This document shows positions 46,951 through 58,600 of a stretch of DNA of 64,000 nt, piece by piece. Within the stretch, counting starts at the first letter, position 1. Each line of letters starts with the position of its first letter. The translations under genes were made by a program, and so were the position numbers. The notes beneath the pieces were generated by a model that saw nothing but the letters and a program-made list of their open reading frames with translations, searched no databases and was not told the origin of the DNA. Origin of the DNA: Cerasicoccus arenae (GTDB taxonomy: Bacteria; Verrucomicrobiota; Verrucomicrobiia; Opitutales; Cerasicoccaceae); assembly GCF_014651635.1 (NCBI RefSeq), contig NZ_BMXG01000006.1:62001-126000 (forward strand), given 5' to 3'.

Positions 46951-48363
46951 TTAGCGGTCCAGTCGGAGGCTGGCTTTCCACTTCGCGAGCTGTTTTTTAA
47001 CCTGTCTGGGGCCGGGCATGCCGGTTTTTTCCCGTTTCTTGAGGGCGGCAGGGACGTTGAAGACATCCACCCAGTCGGCGGCGAACTTATCGCTGACGCC
47101 TTGCACGTCGGCTAAGGAAAGCTCGTTGAGCGGGAGTTTTTTCTTTTCGGACAGACCGACGAGTGCGCCGATAATGTGGTGCGCATCACGAAAGGCGACG
47201 CCACGCACGACAAGATAATCCACAAGGTCGGTGGCCAGCAGGGCGGGGTCACTGACGGCAGCGGCGCATTTTTCCTCATTAAATGCTGCGCCATCAAAAG
47301 AGCCCGCGAGCACGGCAAGGCAGATCATGGTTTGGTCAAAGGCATCGAAGACGGGGGGCTTGTCTTCCTGAAGGTCGCGGTTGTAGGTGAGCGGCAGGCC
47401 CTTGGTCATGGCCATGAGTGCGGTTACGTGGCCTTGGAGGCGTGCGGCTTTGCCCCGGAGCAGCTCGAAGCTGTCGGGGTTTTTCTTTTGCGGCATCAGC
47501 GAAGAGCCGGTGGTGAAGCTGTCGGGGAGCTTGATGAAGCCGAACTCCGCGCTGTTCCATAAGATGACGTCTTCCGCAACTCGAGACCAGTGGACACCGC
47601 ACAGGGCACAGGCACTGGCAAATTCGATAAAGAGGTCGCGGTCGGCCACGGCGTCCATGCTGTTCCGTGTAACGCGGGGTTTGCCCTTTTTATCGACGAA
47701 GCCGAGCTGGAGGGCGGTGAACTCACGGTCGATGGGTAAGGTGGTGCCGGCAATCGCGCCACTGCCGAGCGGGCACCAGTTGGCGCGGTCGGCGATTTGG
47801 GCAAAGCGTTCGCGGTCGCGGACAAACATCTCGATATAGGCCAGTAGGTGATGTGCGGCGGAGACTGGTTGTGCGCGTTGCAGGTGCGTGTAGCCGGGCA
47901 AATAAATCTCCTGTGAGGCCTCGGCGAGGGTCAGCAGTGCGCTGAGAGCCATGCCAAGGGCGGTGTCAATTTCTGCACAGGCATGTTTGAAGAACAGTCG
48001 CATGTCCGTGGCCACCTGATCGTTACGGGAACGGGCAGTGTGGAGCTTGGCGGCGGCGGGGACGCGACGGGTTAGCTCCTGCTCAATGTTCATGTGGACG
48101 TCTTCGCAAGTGATATCCCACGTGAAATTACCGGCCTGGATGTCCTTGAGGACGGTATCAAGGCCTTTCTGAATGGCGCTGCATTCCTTTGCCGTGAGAA
48201 TGCCGACGTGGGCAAGCATGGCTGCGTGGGCTTTGCTGCCTTGTACGTCGAAGGGCGCTAGGCGCGCGTCAAAAGACACGCTCTCGCTGAAGCGCTGCAT
48301 GAGTTCGGCGGGGCCGCTGGAAAAGCGTCCGCCCCAGGTGGCTTGTTTTCCGGGTTTCGCCAT
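46951..48363 (-). CDS. argH: Argininosuccinate lyase
   Basis: A 470-residue enzyme of the fumarase/aspartase superfamily that splits argininosuccinate into arginine and fumarate. The signature [12 protein letters not shown] (about 290-301) is intact, and [13 protein letters not shown] and the TVGREHGHLQ-type loop region (here [12 protein letters not shown]) are normal. The ATG at 48363 gives the standard start ([14 protein letters not shown]); the longer frame upstream is not supported. It is divergent from the TraB/GumN gene. Confidence 0.96.
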   Translation of the reverse strand: MAKPGKQATWGGRFSSGPAELMQRFSESVSFDARLAPFDVQGSKAHAAMLAHVGILTAKECSAIQKGLDTVLKDIQAGNFTWDITCEDVHMNIEQELTRRVPAAAKLHTARSRNDQVATDMRLFFKHACAEIDTALGMALSALLTLAEASQEIYLPGYTHLQRAQPVSAAHHLLAYIEMFVRDRERFAQIADRANWCPLGSGAIAGTTLPIDREFTALQLGFVDKKGKPRVTRNSMDAVADRDLFIEFASACALCGVHWSRVAEDVILWNSAEFGFIKLPDSFTTGSSLMPQKKNPDSFELLRGKAARLQGHVTALMAMTKGLPLTYNRDLQEDKPPVFDAFDQTMICLAVLAGSFDGAAFNEEKCAAAVSDPALLATDLVDYLVVRGVAFRDAHHIIGALVGLSEKKKLPLNELSLADVQGVSDKFAADWVDVFNVPAALKKREKTGMPGPRQVKKQLAKWKASLRLDR

Positions 48364-48473
48364 ATCATTCCAAGCACACGTTATTTCGGGGCTGGGGGAA
48401 ACCTTTTTTTCTGACGAAATCGAGACCAGCGTCTCGGCTGGACATTGGTTACACATCTCACAAGATATTGAGC

Positions 48474-49409
48474 ATGCATTGTCATTTTCGATCACGATCG
48501 TTGGCCTTTAGTCTAGCGCTAGGTTTGGTGTTGGGTTTTCTTACGCCAGCTTGGGCGCAGCTTAAGGAAGCGAATCAGACGGGCACGTACCTCTTTACCA
48601 TTAAGAAAAAGGGCTTTGAACCGAGCTACTTGTTCGGGACCATCCACTTGCCGGATCGACGGGTGACGGAATTGCCGACGGGCGTTGTGGACGCCTATCA
48701 GACCTCTGAGGCCGTTTACACCGAGATACCAATGGAGCCCGCGGATATGCTGGTCGCCTCCCAGGCAATGTTGTTACCGAAAGGGCAGACTCTGCGGGAC
48801 ATCGTTCCTGCTGAGACGATCGAGCGCTTCAGTGAAGAACTCAGTGCGATTAACCCGGAATTACAGGTTGGGCCGTTTTTATCGATGAAGGTCTGGGCTG
48901 CCGGGAGTATGCTTCTTATGCTCCAGACTCAACTCGACAATCCTGGCGTAAGCGCAATGGACTTGGCCCTGTATAGCATCGCCAAAGAAGCGGGAAAACG
49001 CGTTGGCGGGCTAGAGACTGCTAAAGAGCAACTGGACATTTTTGATAGCTTTTCAGTTCAGGAGCAAGTCCTACTGCTCGATTCCATGCTTGATACGATG
49101 GAAGAGATGCGCCGGGAAAATCGTAATTACACCGACGAGATCGTCGCGGCTTATTTGAGTGGAGACTTAAAAACACTGGAAGAATTGATGGCCTCCTATG
49201 AGACCGCGGATCAGGCTCTGCAGTCGAAATTTGAGAAGCTCTTTATTACTGATCGCAATAAACTGATGGTCCAGCGTATCGAAATGCGCCTGAATGCGCA
49301 TCCAGACGAGACGGCATTTTTTGCTATCGGAGCGGCGCACCTTTACGGAGAAGGAGGCGTTCCTTCGCTGCTACGCAAGGCCGGCTTTACTGTAAATCAG
49401 GTTCAATAG
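48474..49409 (+). CDS. TraB/GumN family secreted protein
   Basis: A 311-residue protein with a signal peptide ending near AWAQ (about 29). It has the TraB/GumN hallmark [10 protein letters not shown] (about 52-61) near the N-terminus and the second conserved block [15 protein letters not shown] (about 286-300) near the C-terminus. These two motifs belong to the metalloprotease-like Tiki/TraB fold. The bacterial substrate is unknown. The ATG at 48474 is used; a TTG lies two codons upstream. Confidence 0.9.
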   Translation: MHCHFRSRSLAFSLALGLVLGFLTPAWAQLKEANQTGTYLFTIKKKGFEPSYLFGTIHLPDRRVTELPTGVVDAYQTSEAVYTEIPMEPADMLVASQAMLLPKGQTLRDIVPAETIERFSEELSAINPELQVGPFLSMKVWAAGSMLLMLQTQLDNPGVSAMDLALYSIAKEAGKRVGGLETAKEQLDIFDSFSVQEQVLLLDSMLDTMEEMRRENRNYTDEIVAAYLSGDLKTLEELMASYETADQALQSKFEKLFITDRNKLMVQRIEMRLNAHPDETAFFAIGAAHLYGEGGVPSLLRKAGFTVNQVQ

Positions 49410-49567
49410 GGCCTTCGAGAAAAGGCTTTCATTGAGCACTCCAAATTGCGATGCTCCTTGTCTGAATGTATTTCAATTCGCTAACTGCGCGGTCTCGCGC
49501 CCAAACCGCGATGCGTTGCCGTTTCCCTTTGGGAAGCTGAGCCAGCGCTACGGGATCGTTTGACCTT

Positions 49568-50917
49568 ATGAAAATACTGGTGGTTGGAGCCGGAGAAGTT
49601 GGCCGCTTTCTTTGCGAAAAGCTGAGTGAGGGGGGGCATGACGTTACGGTCATCGATAATAACCCGGCCATCGCGCAAGATGTGGACGAATCGCTCGACG
49701 TGCGTGTGGTGGAAGACCACGGGGCTTCAGCCGGGGTGTTGAAAAAATGCGGGGCGGGGGAGTGCCATTTCTTTTTGGCCATGACCAGTGACGACCGCAC
49801 CAACCTGATTGCCTGTTCGCTGGCCAAGGCGCTTGGTGCCAAGACTACCATTGCCCGTATCCACGACCAGACCTACAGCGATAACTCGATCGTCAATTAT
49901 CAGATTCACTTCGGTATTGATTTCCTACTCAACCCCGAGGCGCTCTCGGCGGTGGAGCTAGCCAAATCTATTCGTAACCCCAGCCGCGTGGCGGTGGAGA
50001 ATTTTGCCCGGGGCGAGATTGAGGTGCAGCAGATTCGGATTAGTCCGCGTTCCAAGCTCGCAGGGAAAAGTCTGAGAGAAATCCGTTTGCCTGAGGGTGT
50101 GCGAATTTGCCTGATTCAGGATGGCGAAAGTTCTGAAGTGCCCACGGCTGACAGTAAGCTGGAGCTTGATCAATGCGTGACGCTTGTTGGGCCGCCGGAA
50201 CCACTCGTGCAGACCAAGAGTCTGCTCTCACCCGAGAAAAAAACTGAGTTGCTGCGCATCGTGCTTTTTGGCGGATCGGAGACGAGTATTGCGCTTATCC
50301 GCCTGCTAAAGAATCCGCGCTTTAAAATTCGCCTGATTGAACACGATGCCAAGCTTTGTCAAAAGTTAGCGGAGCGCTTTCCACACATCACTGTCATTCA
50401 TGGCTCGGCGACCTCGCTCCGCCTGATGGAGGAAGAACAGGTCGGCGCGGCGGACTATTTCGTAGCTTGTACGAAAGATGACGAGGACAACATTATGACC
50501 TGTTTGCAGGCGCGCCAACTAGGCGTGAAGCACGTGCAACTCGTCATCAACAAGCCTGACTACGAGGAGATTTTGGATCAGATGCGTCTGACATTGGGCG
50601 TTGAGTTAGCCGTGGCACCACGTCAAGCGACGGTGGCTGAGATCATGCGCTACATTTCGACTGAGCCGTTCACCGAGCTTGCTTCTCTACCCGAAGGCCG
50701 CGCAAAAATTCTCGAAATTCGTGTGTCCCCGGAAAGTCCTGTTATTAATAAAACGATCCGCGAAATCTCGTTTCCCAAGGGCGCGGTTATCGTCGTACTG
50801 CTCCATAAATTTCTGGCGAAGGTGCCAGGGGCGGACGATAAAATTCTCTCCGGTGACCGCGTTGTGGTTGTGGTTCGGGAAGACCGGGAAAAGGAACTTT
50901 TGAAGCTGCTGACGTGA
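49568..50917 (+). CDS. trkA: Trk potassium uptake system regulator TrkA
   Basis: A 449-residue peripheral protein with two RCK units: a TrkA-N domain (1-120, MKILVVGAGEVGRFLCEKL) and TrkA-C (about 140-220), then a second pair (about 230-350 and 365-449). It binds NAD(H)/ATP and gates TrkH. The gene overlaps trkH by 4 bases (GTGA). The 158-base space upstream has no gene; I looked for a c-di-AMP riboswitch pattern and did not see one. Confidence 0.95.
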   Translation: MKILVVGAGEVGRFLCEKLSEGGHDVTVIDNNPAIAQDVDESLDVRVVEDHGASAGVLKKCGAGECHFFLAMTSDDRTNLIACSLAKALGAKTTIARIHDQTYSDNSIVNYQIHFGIDFLLNPEALSAVELAKSIRNPSRVAVENFARGEIEVQQIRISPRSKLAGKSLREIRLPEGVRICLIQDGESSEVPTADSKLELDQCVTLVGPPEPLVQTKSLLSPEKKTELLRIVLFGGSETSIALIRLLKNPRFKIRLIEHDAKLCQKLAERFPHITVIHGSATSLRLMEEEQVGAADYFVACTKDDEDNIMTCLQARQLGVKHVQLVINKPDYEEILDQMRLTLGVELAVAPRQATVAEIMRYISTEPFTELASLPEGRAKILEIRVSPESPVINKTIREISFPKGAVIVVLLHKFLAKVPGADDKILSGDRVVVVVREDREKELLKLLT

Positions 50918-52392
50918 ACTATCCGATCATTGCCAAGCTGCTGAGCGTTATCATCTCGACCGTGGCGCTGGCCTTCATCGCGAGCTTTTTCGTGGGAGAG
51001 GTTTTCTATGGGGAGGTGGATGACGCTGCGCGCGAAGAATGGCTGATCAGCATTGCGATCGCGCTGATTTTGTCGATCATCATGGCCTTTCTGGGTCGTG
51101 CGGCTCGCCCGAAAATGTTCCGCAAGGAAGCGTTGGCCACGATTGGCCTGGGCTGGATTCTTGCTAGTCTCCTCGGCGCGATTCCCTACTACCTTATTTT
51201 GCCCGACAGCACCTTCGCAGATGGCGTATTTGAGTCAGCGTCCGGTTTTACAACCACCGGGGCCTCCGTTTATGGCGACCTGAGTATCTTTCCTCGTGGC
51301 CTGCTTTTCTGGCGTTGCTTGAGTCAGTGGATTGGTGGCTTGGGCGTTGTGGTGTTCTTCGTGGCGATCCTGTCCTTTCTCGGTGCTGGGGCGAAAATTC
51401 TCTACTCCCATGAATCGAGTGGCACTTCCACTGATATTGAGTCGGGCCGCATCCAGCAGGGCGTCCTGCAAATTCTTTATCTCTACCTAGCGCTGTCGGC
51501 GGCCTGCGCCCTGATCCTTCGCGCCTTGGGAATGTCTTGGTACGATGCCGTTTGCCACATGTTCGCCACTCTTTCCACGGGTGGATTTGGCGTCTATAAT
51601 TCGAGCCTTGGGGCTTTCCCAAGCCCTGCCATTCAGTGGACTGTCATCGTCTTCATGGCTTTGGGCGGGACGAGTTTCTTTGTTCTCTTGCGCGTGATGC
51701 AAGGCCGTTTTCGCGCACTATTTACCAATACAGAGGTCATCGCGTACTATTCGATAATCGGCATTTCCACACTGATGCTGACCCTCATGCTGATGACTGA
51801 GCTGGGCCACGGTGCGACTGACTGGGAAGCTTCCTTGCGCGCAGCGGCGTTCCAAACAGTTTCCATCATGACGACCACCGGTTTTTCCACCGTTGACTAT
51901 CAGCAATGGCTTCCCGTTGGCCATATGCTTTTACTTTTCTTGATGGTAATTGGCGGCTGTTCAGGCTCCACGGGCGGCGGTGCCAAGGTGGTTCGCATCG
52001 TGGTGGCGTTCAAGGTGTGCCGTTTGCAGATTGAGAAGGCCTACCGCACCCGTGTGGTTCGCCCACTGCATATTAACGGCAAGGTCTTGGATAAGGATGA
52101 TCAGGACAGCATCGTCACTTGGCTACTCTTGCTCTTTCTCGTGCTGACGGGGGGCATTATGATCGTTGCTTTGCTTGAGCACTCACTCGGCTTTACTGCG
52201 CAGGTGACGTCAGTTTTCGCATGTCTCTTCAACATCGGTCCCGGTCTGGCGGAAGTCGGCCCGACGCAGAATTACGGCTTTCTCCGCGAGCCTACTAAAC
52301 TTGTCTTGAGCCTATTGATGATCCTCGGTCGCCTAGAGCTTTATGCCGTGCTCGTGCTGTTCTCACCGGCCCTCTGGAAGCGGTTTAGCTAA
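50914..52392 (+). CDS. trkH: Trk potassium uptake channel protein TrkH
   Basis: A 492-residue membrane protein with four M1-P-M2 units. The selectivity-filter loops are visible: SGFTTTGAS (about 110), TLSTGGFG (about 223), TTTGFST (about 325) and NIGPG (about 443). It admits potassium with the help of TrkA. It begins with GTG within the trkA stop, so the two are translationally coupled. Together they are a complete Trk system. Confidence 0.95.
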   Translation: MNYPIIAKLLSVIISTVALAFIASFFVGEVFYGEVDDAAREEWLISIAIALILSIIMAFLGRAARPKMFRKEALATIGLGWILASLLGAIPYYLILPDSTFADGVFESASGFTTTGASVYGDLSIFPRGLLFWRCLSQWIGGLGVVVFFVAILSFLGAGAKILYSHESSGTSTDIESGRIQQGVLQILYLYLALSAACALILRALGMSWYDAVCHMFATLSTGGFGVYNSSLGAFPSPAIQWTVIVFMALGGTSFFVLLRVMQGRFRALFTNTEVIAYYSIIGISTLMLTLMLMTELGHGATDWEASLRAAAFQTVSIMTTTGFSTVDYQQWLPVGHMLLLFLMVIGGCSGSTGGGAKVVRIVVAFKVCRLQIEKAYRTRVVRPLHINGKVLDKDDQDSIVTWLLLLFLVLTGGIMIVALLEHSLGFTAQVTSVFACLFNIGPGLAEVGPTQNYGFLREPTKLVLSLLMILGRLELYAVLVLFSPALWKRFS

Positions 52393-52395
52393 GTA

Positions 52396-52510
52396 GGTTA
52401 AAGATTTGCAGGTTAAAGATTTTGCGAATAGTCACAGTCGGAAATTTTTACGATGCCTCGAAGAGATATAATGCCCATATTTTAACCTTTAACCTCAAAA
52501 CTTTAACCTT
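52396..52510. repeat. GGTTAAAG intergenic repeat element, two-armed
   Basis: Left boxes GGTTAAAG at 52396-52403 and 52411-52418, and inverted boxes at 52480-52510. The last 24 bases (52487-52510) are identical to 44655-44678. It fills most of the gap behind trkH. The AT-rich interior shows nothing else. Confidence 0.75.
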
Positions 52511-52569
52511 CTATCCACCATACCACTGACAGAGACGGCCTGACTGAGCTGAATCCGACACCTATACGA

Positions 52570-52824
52570 ATGCGGGCGATTTTGCGCTCATTGGCTGATG
52601 ATGATGCTGATGACTCGGCTCCCGACGTTTGGCTGACTCATTTGGAAACCGGATGGACGCTCGCAGTTTTTTCCAGTGGTTTACTGCAACTAGAGGCTGA
52701 TGCGACGAAGGAGCCATTGCGCGAGTTGAAGGGCGATTTTGACATAGCACTTGAGCTGTGGACGATTCTTGCTGAGGGCGATATTGCACGCTTGCTCAAG
52801 GCCAATTGGCGTGAAGTTGAATAA
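52570..52824 (+). CDS. Small hypothetical protein
   Basis: An 84-residue protein, acidic at the N-terminus (LADDDADDS), with a Trp/Leu-rich middle (WLTHLETGWTLAVF) and a helical C-terminus. No signal peptide or metal motif. I do not recognise it. It has the same strand as the tsaB-like gene and is 82 bases before it, so it may be cotranscribed. Confidence 0.55.
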   Translation: MRAILRSLADDDADDSAPDVWLTHLETGWTLAVFSSGLLQLEADATKEPLRELKGDFDIALELWTILAEGDIARLLKANWREVE

Positions 52825-52865
52825 TGGTGCTCACTCTTGAGGGCTGTAGGCTAGCGTTGAAAAAA

Positions 52866-52894
52866 ATCTTTGCGACTTTGCGACTTTCCGTGAG
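52866..52894 (+). repeat. CTTTGCGACTTTGCG-type intergenic string upstream of tsaB
   Basis: ATCTTTGCGACTTTGCGACT, continuing CCGTGAG-like to 52894, is a short direct repeat of GACTTTGC units. It has the same flavour as the arms of the element at 43424-43560 (TTTGTGCCTTCGTGAG) and lies 12 bases before the tsaB-like start. Confidence 0.5.
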
Positions 52895-52906
52895 TATTAG
52901 CGAGCC

Positions 52907-53560
52907 ATGCCCAACTTGCCTAATAAGCCACTTCTATTGATCGATGCTGCTTCGCCACGCGTCTTCGTGGGATTGTGGAAGGGGGGGGGGTGGCTTGCCT
53001 GTGCGACGCCTGAGAGGCCAGCGCTGGAGAGCATTTTTTCCGGTGTCGAGCAGTTGTTTTACGATGCAAAACTTGGACTGGCGGATGTCGGCGGATTCGT
53101 CCATTGCGAAGGTCCGGGGTCCATCTTGGGTGTCCGTCTGTCGGCGATGGCAATCCGCACTTGGCGTGCCTTCCCGACTTGGGCCAGGGTGCCGGTTTGG
53201 TCTTTTGGCAGCCTGCACTTTGCCGCCGCTGCCTACGGTGCAGAAAATGGTTCGCCACCGCCGAACTTGATTTCTGAGTTCCGTCATGGCCGCTGGAACC
53301 TGCTTTTGGCTGGCGAGGATACCGTGATGGCGGTTGATGACGTGGTGCTGAACGATCTCCAAGAGCCGCTTGTCTACTTACGGCAGCGTAAAACCTGGCA
53401 ATCGGCACCTAGTCATGCTGTCGAATGGTCGCCTGATTGGCGGAACTGTGCTCACCTAGTCGAAACACCGAGCTTGCTGCGTCCAGTGCATGAGCCGGAC
53501 GTTTTTATTGCCGAAGAGGCAGTCTTTCAAAAGTGGTCCGCCGAGCGGCATCGTGGCTGA
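52907..53560 (+). CDS. tsaB: TsaB-like protein (tRNA t6A synthesis), divergent
   Basis: A 217-residue protein of the ASKHA fold. The conserved GPGSILGVRLSAMAIRT (about 71-87) corresponds to the TsaB signature GPGSFTGxRxG. TsaB partners TsaD and TsaE in making threonylcarbamoyladenosine on tRNA. The match outside that motif is weak and the last third is unusual, so the assignment is moderate. A run of 10 G (52981-52990) encodes three glycines near the N-terminus, immediately before a Trp. It lies 76 bases before ligA on the same strand. Confidence 0.7.
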   Translation: MPNLPNKPLLLIDAASPRVFVGLWKGGGWLACATPERPALESIFSGVEQLFYDAKLGLADVGGFVHCEGPGSILGVRLSAMAIRTWRAFPTWARVPVWSFGSLHFAAAAYGAENGSPPPNLISEFRHGRWNLLLAGEDTVMAVDDVVLNDLQEPLVYLRQRKTWQSAPSHAVEWSPDWRNCAHLVETPSLLRPVHEPDVFIAEEAVFQKWSAERHRG

Positions 53561-53615
53561 GTTGGTTTTGGTTGCAAAAGCAAAATTCCGATGGCTGATT
53601 GTGATACGGACTTGA

Positions 53616-55646
<2,031 letters not shown>

Positions 55647-55658
55647 TGCTGTAAGCTT

Positions 55659-58600
55659 TTATTTATCCTCAACGATTATCTTTAGTTCCGCGCTGTTGCC
55701 ACGGACTTCCGGCACATACATCGCTTCGGCTATGGCTGGCAGGGCGCTGAACTGACCGGGTGTCTCGGCTCGCAGTTCGTAGCGAATTTCCCACAAGCCT
55801 TGTGGGAGCTTGTCAATGAAGCTGGCAATCTGACGGTCGCGCAGTTCTTGGTAAACCCATTGAGTGCGGCCTGTGTAACGGTCGACCTGATCAAGCGCGC
55901 CGGGTCTGAGTTCCTTAGCGTAAAGCGCCGCGCCGCTCTGCAGGGCAACCGCTTCGAAGCCCGCAGGTTTCAGATCCTCGATCAGTAGGTATTCCAGATT
56001 ATTTTTCGCCTCAAGGGTGAGGATCGCTTCGATTCGGTCGCCGGAGTTGGTATGGCCACCGTTTAACAATGGGTCTGAGCGCGAATCATAGCCTTCGAGC
56101 AAGGTCTTGACTGGATAGGTGCGCTCGTATTTGCGACGAACAAAGAGTTCGTTTCCGGCCGCAGCGATGGGGTCTTCGAGCGAAAAGAAATTAAAGCGCG
56201 TTGAAAAATACAAAGGGGAACTGCCCGCTTTGCGTTGCAGAGTAATTGAGTTTTCACCGACCTTAAGTTGATTAATAGGCAGGTTAAGAACGCGGGGCGC
56301 TGTAAGCACTGTTTCTTGTGCGATAGTGATCTCCCCCACGTTTTTCCCATTGAGCATGGCCGTGTATTGCCCGCTGGCTTTCAGTTCGCCGCTTTTGCGA
56401 AGCCAGGCATTGAGCGCAAGGACGACGATCGCGGTGTCTCGCGTGTTGCTCCACTGAGCGCCACGGCGGTTTTTTACAAGCCAGTTCATCGTGGGCTCAA
56501 TGAGCTCACTGTCAGGAGTGATCTCGACCAAAGCCATCAGGACAAAAGCGGTGGATTCAACATTGCCGCGAGACCAACGCCAGTAAACGCCATCCTCCCC
56601 CCAATGTGCGGTTGGCAGGATAGTTGCGTCACTTTGCGCCGCAGAGCTTGCAGTGGCATTTGCTGGTAAAAGGATTGAGCCTTGCGGATTCTGGTCGAGC
56701 TTGACGCCGTTGGCGAGGTTTTCAGCGAGGATGCGAGCTTCGTCTTTGAAGCCCAGCCATTGGGCTGACAACGCTGTGAGCGCACGAGTGAATGCGCTGA
56801 GCTGATCACGGTTTTTCCAAAGATTCGCAAAGGCCTTGGCCTCGTGTTTATCGGGCTTAGGTGAGTCCTGACCACGGTCAGCGGCGGCGAGTGCATGGAG
56901 TAACCAAGCTTGCATGTCGAAGCGTTCTTCGAAGTCCACAAGATGCGAGCTTAGATAGGCGCGGCCACGCTCCAACATTTTATCGTCAATCTTGCGACCG
57001 GCTTGCTGCGCGAGGGTGAGGCCCCACACGACATAGGCGGACATATAGGGGTCGCTGTTTCCTTGCTTCCACCAGCCCCAGCCACCGTCGCTATGCTGGA
57101 AGTCGGTCAATCGCGTCAGGCCGGCGGCAACCATTTCATTGAGCTCGCTGATGCCGCCCTCTTGGCGAGGTTTCACTTTCTGAATGATTTTCTTTGGTGT
57201 GCTGGCTTCGATTCCGCCAAAGCTTTGCTTCTTGATCACGTCTGCTGGGACGCCCAAATCCTTAAGTGTTTTCGACACAATGACGGCTGGCAAAAAACGG
57301 CTCATCGTTTGCTCGGTGCAGCCATAAGGATACTGTGCGAGATAAGGCAGGGCGTCGAGCATCGTGGTGGCGATGCTTGGTGATAGATGCAGGGTCAGCG
57401 TGGCACCCTCGGGTTTGAACTTAGGGACGTCGAATTTCAGCTTGAGGTTGTCGGTGGTCATCTTGCCGGACAGTGCGAGGAATTTGTCGATGCCGTGTTC
57501 GAAGACAGGGATCGTGAGTTCCATGGCGTCGCTGTGTGTTGGAGAGCGAGTAGTCAGCGTCATCTTGGCAGGGCCAGGTTTTTTGACTGATACCGGCCAG
57601 TTGACTTGGGTCGATCCATGTGCGGGCACATCGATGCTTTGCGTTGCAGAGTCCGTTAATGAGATGCCGCCGGTGATCACAAGCTCGGCTTTTACGGCCA
57701 TGTCGCCGTCGGTATTATTATTTAGGACGCCAGTAATGGTAAGCGTGTCGCCAGTCACCAGGAAGCGGGGTGTTTGTAGGCGTGCAATGAGAGGCAGGCG
57801 GGTCTTGGCCTGACTCTTGCCTTGGCCAAAGCTGGCGGGGAGGCCAACTGCGTGCGCTTCGAGCTCCCACGTGGTCAAGTTATCCGGGAATTCAAATTCG
57901 ACGCTGGCTTGGCCGTTGGTGTCAGTTTGAATGGCGGGCTTCCATAAAACGGTGGCGCGGAAGTCATTGCGAACAACGACGGAGGGTTCTGCGGGCGGCG
58001 CTCCAGCGTCATCCGCTGATACCATAGAACTGTCGAGCGACTTGGCAAAACTACTGCGATTAGCAAGTGCTCCCTCTGCCATTGGCCCGGAGGCAGCGGC
58101 GGGAGCGGAAAAGGGATCAGTAAAGCCACCAGTGCTACCAATTAGGCTACTTCCGATTTCCAAATCATTTTCCATGCCCTCTTTCCTGCTGTAACGGTTT
58201 CCGCTATCCTGCCCTAGTTCAGCCGTTTTGATGGGCTTGATTTCGGTGAGGCCTTGCTGGCTCTGGGACGTTAGCGTCTGGACAGCATCGGACCGCAGTT
58301 CTCCGTAGAAAAACTCGCGTGGGTCTGGTGCGATTGTGGGTTGGATGTAGAGTACGGATTCGTCAAAGATCGACAGCGCGACTTCGACCGCGACTGGGCG
58401 TCCGTTAACGTCGCGTGTGGTAATCAACGCAGTGGCCTTATCCTTCGGTTGATAGTTTTCCGCATTGGTGACAACGCTGACATCGAGGAAATGCTTGTCG
58501 GGCGGCACGACAATGGCCATGCGGTCCTGATGCGGTCGTAGGTCGTAGTTGGCATTGGCTTGCAGCCAGATATTTGGAATCCATTGGTCGCTTACATTGT

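Noticed and set aside
49410-49567. Possible riboswitch (c-di-AMP type) before trkA
   Set aside because: The expected conserved strings are not present; only a small palindrome TTCCCTTTGGGAA at 49523-49535 was found.
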